From contig JAAELY010000183.1 of NCBI GenBank assembly GCA_024226335.1, positions 1 to 41,471 of the forward strand: a stretch of DNA of 41,471 nucleotides. Direction: 5' to 3'. The notes below the pieces were generated by a model. That model was not told the origin of the DNA, ran no database searches, and saw only the letters and a program-made list of their open reading frames with translations. Made by a program: the position numbers and the translations under genes. The DNA is from a bacterium (GTDB taxonomy: Bacteria; Myxococcota_A; UBA9160; SZUA-336). Positions 25,436-33,242 of this stretch are shown here, piece after piece. The first letter of the stretch is position 1, and each line of letters opens with the position of its first letter.

Positions 25436-26494
25436 GTGGCAGGGAACAACACCAGAAAAACTGAGCAGTGGTCCGGCGATGGGACCCGGGAATCGGCGGA
25501 CCCCGCCGTGGCGAGTGTTCCCAGTAGCTGGGTCCTGCGCTTCGCGGAACTACTGGACGAAAAAGGGTTTTCGTCCGATCCGATACTCCGACACTGCGCG
25601 ATCGACCCCGGTCTTTTGCAGAAGAGCGAAGGCCGCGTGACGCTGGCTCAGTTCGCCGCATTGGTGACCGAGGCGCTGCGCGTCACGGGCGATCACGGTC
25701 TCGGCCTGGACTACGGTCTTCGAGGGCGAATTTCTGATTTCGGCATCCTGGGATACGCCCTGCTCAGCGCGCGGGATCTGGGCCAGGCGATCGAGTTCGT
25801 GAGCCGCTACTACGCGATCTTCGACCCGGTGATCAGCTTCGAGTTCGAGAGCGTGCCGCCGTACATCCAGGCGCGGGCGGTCGAATCCGCTCCCTTGGGA
25901 AACTTCGAGATCTTCGCCTATGAAGCCACTCTCGCCTGCACCGCTGCCATCGCAGGCGTGGTATTGGAAGAGCCGGTGGCTCTTTCGCGATTGAGCCTGA
26001 GCTACCACGAGCCACCGCACTCCGAACGTTACCCGGCCATATTCGGCTGCCGACCGGAATTCGATGCACCCCACACCAGCATTCAATTCGCGGCCCGCCA
26101 TCTAGAGGCCAGGCTCAAGTTCTCCAACCAGGAGATGGCGGAGATCTGCCGTCATCAATGCGAGCGACTCCACGCCGCAAAGGACCAGGGCAACCTGGTC
26201 CTGCAGATTCGGGAAAAGCTGCTCGAAACCCCGGGCCACTTCCCGGCCATGGCGGATGTCGCAGCCGCTCTGGGCATGAGCGTACGCAGCTTGCGCCGAC
26301 ACCTGAGTGCAGACGGCGTGACCTATCAGGAGTTATTCGATCAGGTGAGAAGAGACCTGGCGCTGGACTACCTGAAAAACTCGTTCCTCACCGTCGAACA
26401 GATCGCTCAACTGGTGGGCTACGGCGAGGCCGCAAACTTCCGCAAGGCCTTTCGCAGGTGGACAGGCAAGGCTCCGGGCGAGTTTCGCAGCTGA
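25436..26494 (+). CDS. AraC-family transcriptional regulator (arabinose-binding-like N-domain)
   Basis: 352 residues. The N-terminal ~200 residues resemble the 'Arabinose_bd' type found in OruR/ArgR-like regulators (GLGLDYGLRGRISDFGILGYALLSARDLGQAIEF). The C-terminal ~95 residues hold the double helix-turn-helix: MADVAAALGMSVRSLRRHL (first HTH) and VEQIAQLVGYGEAANFRKAFRRWTGKAPGEFR (second HTH and signature). It is a DNA-binding activator or repressor of unknown ligand. The start is GTG at 25436 with only weak ribosome-binding support. Divergence from the LLM gene suggests that gene as its target. Confidence 0.9.
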   Translation: MAGNNTRKTEQWSGDGTRESADPAVASVPSSWVLRFAELLDEKGFSSDPILRHCAIDPGLLQKSEGRVTLAQFAALVTEALRVTGDHGLGLDYGLRGRISDFGILGYALLSARDLGQAIEFVSRYYAIFDPVISFEFESVPPYIQARAVESAPLGNFEIFAYEATLACTAAIAGVVLEEPVALSRLSLSYHEPPHSERYPAIFGCRPEFDAPHTSIQFAARHLEARLKFSNQEMAEICRHQCERLHAAKDQGNLVLQIREKLLETPGHFPAMADVAAALGMSVRSLRRHLSADGVTYQELFDQVRRDLALDYLKNSFLTVEQIAQLVGYGEAANFRKAFRRWTGKAPGEFRS

Positions 26495-26692
26495 GTCCGC
26501 GACCCCGGGGCCGGCTCTGCCACCGCCGGGGCGTATCTGCAAGCGGTCACCGAAACAAAGGCGAATCGCGTTACGCAATATGGCGTGGTTCTCCTGGAGT
26601 CGAACTCGGAGAAGTTGTCATCGCATTGACCATGGGACAGAATTCGCGATACGACTTCCGTTTAATCGATAGGCGGGCTAAAGGAGACAGAG

Positions 26693-27094
26693 ATGCTTGG
26701 CGGCAACCTCCCGAGCTTCATGATGACCTGTTTGGTATTGATGGCCGGGCTCTTACCACTCCCCGCCTTTGCCGTTCTCGAAACCGCAACAGATATCAAC
26801 TTTGGCGCCAATTCACTTACGCGTGATACCGCCACGGGCCTGGACTGGTTGGATGTCCCGTACTCGACAGGCCGAGCGTACACAGACATTTCGGGAAAGT
26901 TTGGAGCGGGGCAGGAGTTCGAGGGATACCGCTTCGCCACCATCAGTGAAGTGATCACCCTGGTGAATGACAACACCGCCTTCACCCCACCCGCCGCGGC
27001 CTCGGGGTTCGGAGTTACAGACACCGGTCCATTCGGGATAGCGCCGTTGTGGGCCCTGCTCGCAAGCGTAGCCTGGCGCAAGCTTCGCGCATAG
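26693..27094 (+). CDS. Short secreted PEP-CTERM-like protein
   Basis: 133 residues. A Sec signal peptide (MMTCLVLMAGLLPLPAFA) is followed by the motif LTRDTATGLDWLDV, then SYTDI-like text and EFEGYRFATISEVITL. This block is typical of a family of PEP-CTERM exported proteins that are usually near 200 residues long. The C-terminus has a hydrophobic segment (FGIAPLWALLASVAW) and a basic tail (RKLRA), like an exosortase substrate, but the Pro-Glu-Pro motif itself is missing. Residues after ~100 jump straight to the tail, suggesting an internal deletion or a degenerate copy. A strong AAGGAGA is 6 nt before the ATG. It is convergent with the M20 peptidase gene (12-base gap). Confidence 0.7.
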   Translation: MLGGNLPSFMMTCLVLMAGLLPLPAFAVLETATDINFGANSLTRDTATGLDWLDVPYSTGRAYTDISGKFGAGQEFEGYRFATISEVITLVNDNTAFTPPAAASGFGVTDTGPFGIAPLWALLASVAWRKLRA

Positions 27095-27106
27095 CAGAGC
27101 AGCGGG

Positions 27107-28585
27107 TTAGTTTCCCTCGCCTAGAATCCGCAGCAGCTTCGCGTAGAAATCGAGACCGGTCGCGAATCCGTCGAGACGGATCCGCTCGTCGATACCGTGA
27201 GCTCGGCGGACGTCTTCGGGACCCACGCGAACGCCGGAAAATCCGAAGACGGCATCGCTGAGGTCGCGGAAGTAGCGAGCATCGGTGCCACCGGGAATCA
27301 GAATGGGAGCGATCGGTACATCACCGTAGGACTGATGGATCGCCTCAGCGAAGAGTCGCCCCCCCGGGCCATCGAGCTTCGAAACGGGCGAAGGCTCGGT
27401 GCGCATGCTCTGGGCCCCGATCGCGACGCGCTCGTCGTCTACCGTGCGCCGCACGTGCTCGATCACCGACTCTCCCGTATCGCCGGGAAAGATGCGGAAG
27501 TTCACGATCGCGCGAGCGTGCGTCGGCAACACGTTCTGCTTCACACCGGCTTGAAAGATCGTCGGTGCGGTCGTCGTTCGCACCATCGCAGAGAAGCGGT
27601 CCTGTCTCGAGAGAACGGCCTTGATAGGCCAACCGAACAACCACTGATTCGCCAGGACGACTCGTGCGGGAAAGGAGACGTGCGGAGTCACTGCGTCGAA
27701 AGTCGCTCCGAGGTAGCCCTCGACGCGCGCCGGCATGGGATTGCGCTCGAGTCGACCAATCGCGGCGGCGAGGATGCCGATCGTCGAATCGCCGACTGGC
27801 ATGGACGAGTGTCCACCTTCGCTTTCTACGATCAGCTCCACACTCAGGGAGCCCTTCTCGGCCACACCAACGGCCACCATCGGGCGCTCCATTCCCGGAA
27901 CCAGTCCCGAGATGACGGCGCCTCCCTCGTCGAGTACGAGCGCCAGACGCTGACCGGCGGCGCGAAAGCGCTCCGCCAGAACGGCCGCGCCTTCTCGGCC
28001 CCCGAGTTCTTCATCCGCACCGCTCCACAGGTAGAGCGTTCGAGTCGGCCGGAAGCCCGCTGCAATCAACACCTCGGCAGCTTCGAGCGGTCCGATGACG
28101 CTGAGCTTGTCGTCGAAAGATCCGCGTCCCCAGATATAGCCCGCGTCCACCGTCCCTGCGAACGGCGGGTGCGTCCAGCCTTCGAGCGTCGCGGGATCGA
28201 TCGGTACGACGTCGAAGTGACCCATCATGAGCGCCGGTTCGAGAGCGTCGTTCGTACCCCTCCAGCGAAACAACAGCCCGTGATCGCCGACGACCTCGCG
28301 TTCGAGCGTCGAGTGAACGCCCGGATAGCTTCGCTCGAGGAAATCGCGGAACGCCGTGAAGGCCGCGTCATCGCGAGCGATCCCGGACTCTCGAGCGTGT
28401 GAGATCGTCTCGAATCGAAGCGACGCGGCGAAGCGTTCGACGGCTGCGGCGCTCGATTGCTCGTCGAAGAGCGACGCGCTCGTGGCCGCTTGCGAAGCGT
28501 CGTCCGCATGCGGGAGCGCACGCACCACGACGACACACACGAGGATCAGAGCAGCGACTCCGAGACCGATGAAAACGCGCTTCAT
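27107..28585 (-). CDS. M20-family metallopeptidase / carboxypeptidase
   Basis: 492 residues from ATG 28585, chosen because GGGAG lies 7 nt upstream; a TTG two codons earlier is the alternative. An N-terminal hydrophobic segment (VFIGLGVAALILVCVVVV) anchors or exports it. Zinc-site motifs of the yeast CPS1-like M20 group are present: MMGHFDVVP, WGRGSFDDK, GADEELGG and ILIPGGTDARYF, and a dimerisation domain lies in the middle (EGGHSSMPVGDSTIG). Probable function is hydrolysis of peptides or N-acyl amino acids in the periplasm. It follows the PEP-CTERM-like gene tail to tail. Confidence 0.9.
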   Translation of the reverse strand: MKRVFIGLGVAALILVCVVVVRALPHADDASQAATSASLFDEQSSAAAVERFAASLRFETISHARESGIARDDAAFTAFRDFLERSYPGVHSTLEREVVGDHGLLFRWRGTNDALEPALMMGHFDVVPIDPATLEGWTHPPFAGTVDAGYIWGRGSFDDKLSVIGPLEAAEVLIAAGFRPTRTLYLWSGADEELGGREGAAVLAERFRAAGQRLALVLDEGGAVISGLVPGMERPMVAVGVAEKGSLSVELIVESEGGHSSMPVGDSTIGILAAAIGRLERNPMPARVEGYLGATFDAVTPHVSFPARVVLANQWLFGWPIKAVLSRQDRFSAMVRTTTAPTIFQAGVKQNVLPTHARAIVNFRIFPGDTGESVIEHVRRTVDDERVAIGAQSMRTEPSPVSKLDGPGGRLFAEAIHQSYGDVPIAPILIPGGTDARYFRDLSDAVFGFSGVRVGPEDVRRAHGIDERIRLDGFATGLDFYAKLLRILGEGN

Positions 28586-28609
28586 TCCCAAACTCCCATC
28601 TCACACGAC

Positions 28610-29641
28610 TCAGGCACTGCGAAGCGCCTTCGCGATCTCTCCCCACTTCGCCAGGTTCTTCGGGTTGCGCCTCAGATCGTCCATTGCAAGATAGGTCACG
28701 ACCCGCGTGGCGATCCCCGCGTAGCGCTCCAATAATGCGTCGGCCATGTCGTCCCAGCGCGCGGCGAGCGAGAAGTGAGAGAGCATCTCGTCCGTGATGG
28801 TGTTGGCCATGCCCCCGATGTCCCCTGTCTTCATCATCTTTCCGAGCTTCTCCGTCGTTCCCGGGAAACCGAGATCATCGAACTGGAAGGCGTAGTTTCG
28901 AGTCGAGCCGTAGAACCCGATCTGAGTGCGCGCAACCTGAGTTCCGCGTTCGCGCTCCTCGGGCGTATCGCCCGGGATCGCAAAGACGGGAATGATCAGG
29001 TCGATCTCGTTCACCCCACGGCCCGCACGTGCGGCGCCTTCGGCCACCGACGGGAGCAGACGGTTCTGCAGGTAGTGCACGGAGTGCATCGGGTGGACGT
29101 GTACACCGTCGCACAGCTCGCCAGCCACACGGCACATGAGCGGCCCTACCGCGGAGATGTCGATCTTCACGTCCTCGAAGTCGTGGCGCGGTGGCGCCCA
29201 TTGCGCTGGAAGCAGGTTCAGCGAGTAGTAGGGCCCTTCGTGCGCGAGCTTCTCCTCACCTCGAAACGCGCGAATGCACGCCTTGAAAGCACCGACGTAG
29301 TCGCGCATCTGCGGTGCGGGTTTGTCGAAGATCGCCCCATAACGACGCACGACGTGGCCCCGGACCTGGCTACCGAGTCCGAGACGAAAACGGCCCTCCG
29401 TGTTCTGGGCCATTTCCCAGGCCACTTGTGCCGAGATCATCGGGCTGCGGGGAAACGCGACCGCAATACCGGTGCTGAAGGAGAGCTTCGGAGCCGCCAT
29501 CGCCGCGGCCTGGATCATCATCCACGGAACGCTGCCCGCCTCGGTGAACAACATCCCGGAAAAGTCGGCCGACTCCAGATTGACGGCGAGTTCCGCACTC
29601 TCTTTCCAAGTCAGACCGCCTGTCATCAGATCGAAATCCAT
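28610..29641 (-). CDS. LLM-class F420/flavin-dependent oxidoreductase
   Basis: 343 residues from ATG 29641, with AAGGAG 6-7 nt upstream; the in-frame upstream ATG adds 15 residues before this site. The N-terminus FDLMTGGLTWKESAELAV, GIAVAFPRSPMISAQVAWEMA, GRFRLGLGSQVRGHVVRRYG and RMRDYVGAFKA-like text match the F420-type LLM group (TIGR03617-like). Such proteins often sit in steroid and cyclic-compound catabolic clusters. It is oriented away from the TetR gene, and the two probably share the island's control. The cofactor (F420 or FMN) cannot be settled from sequence alone. Confidence 0.88.
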   Translation of the reverse strand: MDFDLMTGGLTWKESAELAVNLESADFSGMLFTEAGSVPWMMIQAAAMAAPKLSFSTGIAVAFPRSPMISAQVAWEMAQNTEGRFRLGLGSQVRGHVVRRYGAIFDKPAPQMRDYVGAFKACIRAFRGEEKLAHEGPYYSLNLLPAQWAPPRHDFEDVKIDISAVGPLMCRVAGELCDGVHVHPMHSVHYLQNRLLPSVAEGAARAGRGVNEIDLIIPVFAIPGDTPEERERGTQVARTQIGFYGSTRNYAFQFDDLGFPGTTEKLGKMMKTGDIGGMANTITDEMLSHFSLAARWDDMADALLERYAGIATRVVTYLAMDDLRRNPKNLAKWGEIAKALRSA

Positions 29642-29661
29642 CGTTGACTCCTTCTTCCGTG

Positions 29662-29691
29662 ATTCTAATGAGATCGTCCGCGGCAAGTCAT
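29662..29691 (-). promoter_or_regulatory. Sigma70-type promoter candidate for the LLM gene
   Basis: On the minus strand ATGACT (29691-29686), an 18-base spacer and TAGAAT (29667-29662) precede the LLM gene at 29641. The -10 is identical to the one proposed for rnd. Confidence 0.4.
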
Positions 29692-29712
29692 GGCCGCAAG
29701 AGGTTCCTCATA

Positions 29713-30333
29713 CTACTGCGCGAGCTCGTTCGCGAGTTCGGGCCAGCGTTCGGGGCGCAGTGCGCCGTGGAGAAACAGCCGTTTGAGTTCGCGAGCAAAT
29801 CGGCTCGTCTCGCTGCGGGCCTGATCTTCGCTCGTGCATCGCTGACGAACCATCAACGACCATACCAGGGCCGACGTCATTCCGATCACGCACAACATCT
29901 CAGCGTCGATGCCGTCCTGGCTGCGCGGGCTATCGGCGAGCCGTTCGAGAGCGGACACGTATTCATCCCAGCCGGGCTTGGACACGGTTTCGTCGTCTCT
30001 CAGGAGATGGAACATCCAGATCCGCGCGATGTCGGGATTCTCTCGGAAGTGGTGGGCAAAGAAGTCGATCTGATCACCCAGATCCCGGGTCTGGCCGAAC
30101 GTCTCGCGGAGTTCGCGCGCGAATTGCGCCCCGACCGCGTGGACCAGGTCTTCGCGTTGCCGGAAGTGCTGATAGGCGGTGCTCCGATTGAGGCCGGCTC
30201 TCTGAGCGACCGCGACGACCGTCAGTGCATCGAGTCCATCTTCTGCGACGAGCTGCTTCGCAGCGGCCAGAAGACTCGCGCGACTGGCTCGGGCGTCGCT
30301 TCGCAACGGTCGCTCGTTCGTATTGGCGCTCAT
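29713..30333 (-). CDS. TetR-family transcriptional regulator
   Basis: 206 residues. The N-terminal HTH is classic TetR: RASLLAAAKQLVAEDGLDALTVVAVAQRAGLNRSTAYQHFRQREDLV (about 18-62; recognition helix NRSTAYQHF). The C-terminal ligand domain is diverged, as usual. AGGAGGGCAC leads directly into the ATG. It is divergent from the enoyl-CoA isomerase/hydratase gene, with a 9-6-9 palindrome in the short gap, so it most likely represses that operon and perhaps itself. The ligand is probably a pathway CoA ester or acid; this is inference by analogy with FadR/KstR-type regulators. Confidence 0.93.
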   Translation of the reverse strand: MSANTNERPLRSDARASRASLLAAAKQLVAEDGLDALTVVAVAQRAGLNRSTAYQHFRQREDLVHAVGAQFARELRETFGQTRDLGDQIDFFAHHFRENPDIARIWMFHLLRDDETVSKPGWDEYVSALERLADSPRSQDGIDAEMLCVIGMTSALVWSLMVRQRCTSEDQARSETSRFARELKRLFLHGALRPERWPELANELAQ

Positions 30334-30365
30334 TGTGCCCTCCTGGGCTAAATCCTACACCATTG

Positions 30366-30394
30366 TTGCATTTAGTAAGTCCAACTTCTATGTT
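30366..30394 (+). promoter_or_regulatory. Promoter candidate of the catabolic operon
   Basis: TTGCAT (30366-30371), a 17-base spacer and TATGTT (30389-30394) lie 7 nt before the ATG at 30402. With no Shine-Dalgarno present, the first gene would be leaderless. The -10 lies inside the palindrome. Confidence 0.45.
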
Positions 30395-30400
30395 GGACTT
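30377..30400. promoter_or_regulatory. TetR-type operator: perfect 9-6-9 palindrome
   Basis: AAGTCCAAC (30377-30385), spacer TTCTAT (30386-30391) and GTTGGACTT (30392-30400) form a perfect inverted repeat between the divergent TetR and enoyl-CoA isomerase/hydratase genes. It covers the proposed -10 (TATGTT, 30389-30394) and stops one base before the ATG at 30402, so bound protein would block both polymerase and initiation. No second copy was noticed in the window. Confidence 0.75.
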
Positions 30401-30401
30401 G

Positions 30402-31211
30402 ATGAGTTCCTCTCCCCCCGATCCATCCATTCGCGTCAGCCGCCAGGGTGGGGTCGTGACGATCAGGCTCGATCGCCCCGAGAAGCGGAACTCGTTGACG
30501 CCGGCCCTTTTCGAGGCACTGGGGGCCCAGTTCGATGCCGTGGCCGCCAACCCCGAAGATCGGGTCCTGATTTTGACCGGAGCCGGTGAGGCTTTTTGCA
30601 CGGGAGCGGATCTGAGCGGGGGCGGCGACGCCGCCGAGCGCCTTGCAGGGGGACCTGTTTCTCGCGCCCAGTGGACGCGCCAGACCACTTCCGCCGCGCT
30701 CTCCCTTCACCGGATCGGCAAGCCTACGATCGCCGCGGTAAACGGCACGGCCGCAGGCGGGGGCTGCAACCTGGCGCTCGGTTGCGACATCGTCTTTGCT
30801 GCGGAGTCGGCGCGATTCAGCGAGATCTTCGTGAATCGCGGACTCGCACTCGACTACGCGGGCACCTGGTTGCTACCGCGCCTGGTAGGTCTGCAGCGAG
30901 CCAAGGACCTGGCTTTCAATGGCGCTCTGATCGACGCGCGCCAGGCCCTGGAGTTGGGACTGGTGCTCGAGGTCGTTCCCGATCACGCACTCGCGGCTCG
31001 CGTTGCGGACTACGCGCGGGTTCTCGCCTCCAAACCACCGATCGCGCTCGGCCTGATCAAGAACGGCTTGAATCGCGCCACAGCCTGGGACTTTGAAACC
31101 GCTCTCGAGTACGAGGTAGAGGCGCAGTCTCAATGCCTCGGCACACATGACTTCCGCGAGGCCATGGCCGCGTGGATGCAGAAGCGCGAAGGCAACTACG
31201 AAGGTCGCTAG
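30402..31211 (+). CDS. Enoyl-CoA hydratase/isomerase family protein
   Basis: 269 residues, crotonase fold. The oxyanion-hole motifs are AFCTGADLS (about 65-72) and GTAAGGGCNLALGCDIVFA. The glutamate that in true hydratases follows the second motif (GGCE) is Asn123 here. The second glutamate is present (Glu141 in RFSEIF) and Asp151 sits in the LALDYAGTW loop, an arrangement seen in PaaG-like isomerases and other crotonases. It may therefore isomerise a double bond rather than hydrate. The start at 30402 is preferred over ATG 30390, which lies inside the palindromic operator. First gene of the ten-gene catabolic operon. Confidence 0.9.
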   Translation: MSSSPPDPSIRVSRQGGVVTIRLDRPEKRNSLTPALFEALGAQFDAVAANPEDRVLILTGAGEAFCTGADLSGGGDAAERLAGGPVSRAQWTRQTTSAALSLHRIGKPTIAAVNGTAAGGGCNLALGCDIVFAAESARFSEIFVNRGLALDYAGTWLLPRLVGLQRAKDLAFNGALIDARQALELGLVLEVVPDHALAARVADYARVLASKPPIALGLIKNGLNRATAWDFETALEYEVEAQSQCLGTHDFREAMAAWMQKREGNYEGR

Positions 31212-31239
31212 GCGATCGCAAAAACAAAATGGAGCCCCC

Positions 31240-32337
31240 ATGACGCTTCCGAAAACCAGCCTTGCAATGGTGCAGACGGCCGCTCGCACCCTCGAGCCCA
31301 TGGATATTCCGCTACCGGAGATCGACGACGACTCCGGTCTGGTTCGAATCGAAGCCTGCGGCATCTGCGGCAGCGATTACGAGCAGTTCGAGGGAGTCCT
31401 TCGCACACCCATGCCGGCCGTGCCCGGCCACGAACCACTCGGGGTGGTCGCCAAGATCGGCGATCGTGCGGCGCAGCGTTGGGGTGTGGACGTGGGCGAT
31501 CGAGTTGCCGTAGAGACCATGCTCTCGTGCCACCACTGCGGCCCTTGTCTCGGTGGTTCCTATCATCTCTGCAACTCGCGACGCATCTACTCCTACATCC
31601 CGCTCTCGGACGCTCCCGGACTCTGGGGGTCCTACGCCCAGTACATGTACCTCGACCCGAACTGTGTGGTTCACAAGGTCGACTCGAGCCTCGATGCGTC
31701 GACGGCCGTGATGTTCAATCCTTTGGGTGCGGGCTTTCGCTGGGCCGTCGAGATTCCGGGAACCGGCCCGGGTGACACCGTTCTGATTCAGGGTCCCGGG
31801 CAACGAGGCCTGGCGAGCGTGCTCGCCTGCCGCGAGGCCGGTGCAGCGAAGATCATCGTCACCGGGCTCGAAGCCGACGCCCAGAAGCTCGCGCTCGCGC
31901 GCGAGTTCGGAGCGCACGCCACCATCGACGTCCAAAACGAGAATGTCCGCACTCGCGTCAAGGAACTCACCGATGGACGCGGAGCCGATGTGGTCGTCGA
32001 CGTCTCTTCTTACGCCACCGAGCCCGTCGCGCAGTCCCTCGACTACGTGCGCATGGGCGGCACGGTCGTACTCGCCGGGGTGAAGGGCTTCAAAGAGGTC
32101 CCGGGCTTTGTTTCAGACAAGGTCGTCATGAAGGAAATCACCATCAAAGGTGCGATCGGCGTCACGAGTACGGGCTACGCCAACGCGATCCGCCTGCTCG
32201 AATCGCGCAAGTACCCGGTCGAGCGCATGCACACCCACGACTTCGACCTGCGAGAGGCCGAGCTCGCCATTCGCACCCTGGCCCGGGAGATCCCCGGCGA
32301 GGAATCGATTCACTCCTGCTTGATTCCCGAAGCATAA
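31240..32337 (+). CDS. Zinc-dependent alcohol dehydrogenase (MDR family)
   Basis: 365 residues. GroES-like N-domain with catalytic-zinc ligands Cys40 (EACGICGSDYE) and His64-Glu65 (PGHEPLG). The structural-zinc loop Cys97, Cys100, Cys103, Cys111 (C-x2-C-x2-C-x7-C) is complete. The Rossmann part reads VLIQGPGQRGLASVLACREAGA, with GPGxxG in place of the usual GxGxxG, and then VVDVSSYATEPVAQSLDYVRMGGTVVLAG. It oxidises or reduces a pathway alcohol/aldehyde or ketone with NAD(P); the substrate is unknown. GGAG lies before the ATG at 31240. It follows the crotonase gene after 28 bases. Confidence 0.92.
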   Translation: MTLPKTSLAMVQTAARTLEPMDIPLPEIDDDSGLVRIEACGICGSDYEQFEGVLRTPMPAVPGHEPLGVVAKIGDRAAQRWGVDVGDRVAVETMLSCHHCGPCLGGSYHLCNSRRIYSYIPLSDAPGLWGSYAQYMYLDPNCVVHKVDSSLDASTAVMFNPLGAGFRWAVEIPGTGPGDTVLIQGPGQRGLASVLACREAGAAKIIVTGLEADAQKLALAREFGAHATIDVQNENVRTRVKELTDGRGADVVVDVSSYATEPVAQSLDYVRMGGTVVLAGVKGFKEVPGFVSDKVVMKEITIKGAIGVTSTGYANAIRLLESRKYPVERMHTHDFDLREAELAIRTLAREIPGEESIHSCLIPEA

Positions 32338-32348
32338 GGACCACGTAA

Positions 32349-33194
32349 ATGGAAGAAATCCGCAGCTGGGTCGAAAACTCACCGTACAGCAAGTTTCTGG
32401 GCGTTCGCCTCGACCATATCGACGAGAAGAGCGCGCGTTTGATCCTGCCGTATCAAGACGAGAACTCGAACCCCGGCAAGGCTCTGCACGGTGGCTGTGC
32501 CGCCTCACTCGGTGCGATCGGCGGCCAGGCCGTGGCGCGCGCTGCGCTCGGTCCCGAGTCCGGCGCCTGGCACACGGCCCAGATGCAGGTGAGCTACCTC
32601 GCGGCCGCAATCGGCGAGGACGTGATCGCCGAAGCGGAGTTGCTGCGACGCGGCAAGGAACTCTGCTTCGTTTCAATCGGCGTCAAGACTGCGGAAGGGA
32701 AACAGATCGCGAGCATCACGACCACCGTGCGCGGGCGCATGGGCGCGGAACTCGTCGAGACCGCTGCATCCAGCGGCGATCACGGGGAAAGTGATCCCGG
32801 CCCGATGGGCCCGCATATCGGCAAGGTTCCGTTCATCGGCAACCGCGGCATCGCTGTTGAACACATGGCCGGCGGAACTTCCCGACTGGTCATGCCCTAT
32901 TCGGAGAACAACGCGGACCTCGCCGGCGGAGTGCACGAAGGCGCCGTGTTGGCGCTCCTGGATACGACCGGCGCCATGGGATCGTGGGCCGAATCGGGTC
33001 CCGGCCGTTATAAAGCTTCGACCGTTTCCATGCAGCTCCAGAACCTCGCGCCCGCCCCGAAGGCCGATCTCGTCGCCTATGGTCGCTGCGCACAACGCGA
33101 CGGTGCGATTTTCTGGACCGACGTCGAGGTGGCGAGCGCGGTCGACGGTCGCATCGCTTCTCGCGGCACCGTCCTCTACCGGATCGTGACCTGA
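32349..33194 (+). CDS. Double-hotdog acyl-CoA thioesterase (PaaI-like, two domains)
   Basis: 281 residues with two tandem hotdog domains. The first (about 10-130) has the PaaI motif ALHGGCAASLGA (His47-Gly-Gly). The second (about 155-280) has AGGVHEGAVLALLDTTGAMG with His196/Glu197 and Asp205. Single PaaI proteins are about 140 residues and dimerise, so this is a fused pseudo-dimer. The likely role is release of CoA from pathway intermediates that stall, or recycling of CoA. AAGGA precedes the ATG, 11 bases after the dehydrogenase stop. Confidence 0.85.
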   Translation: MEEIRSWVENSPYSKFLGVRLDHIDEKSARLILPYQDENSNPGKALHGGCAASLGAIGGQAVARAALGPESGAWHTAQMQVSYLAAAIGEDVIAEAELLRRGKELCFVSIGVKTAEGKQIASITTTVRGRMGAELVETAASSGDHGESDPGPMGPHIGKVPFIGNRGIAVEHMAGGTSRLVMPYSENNADLAGGVHEGAVLALLDTTGAMGSWAESGPGRYKASTVSMQLQNLAPAPKADLVAYGRCAQRDGAIFWTDVEVASAVDGRIASRGTVLYRIVT

Positions 33195-33242
33195 AACGTT
33201 CCACTCGCAGGAAATAGACCCCTTTTCACGAGGAGACCCTCC

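Noticed and set aside
26499-26535. CCCCGG...CCGGGG inverted repeat after the AraC gene
   Set aside because: A GC-rich stem is possible but no T-run follows, so I do not call a terminator.
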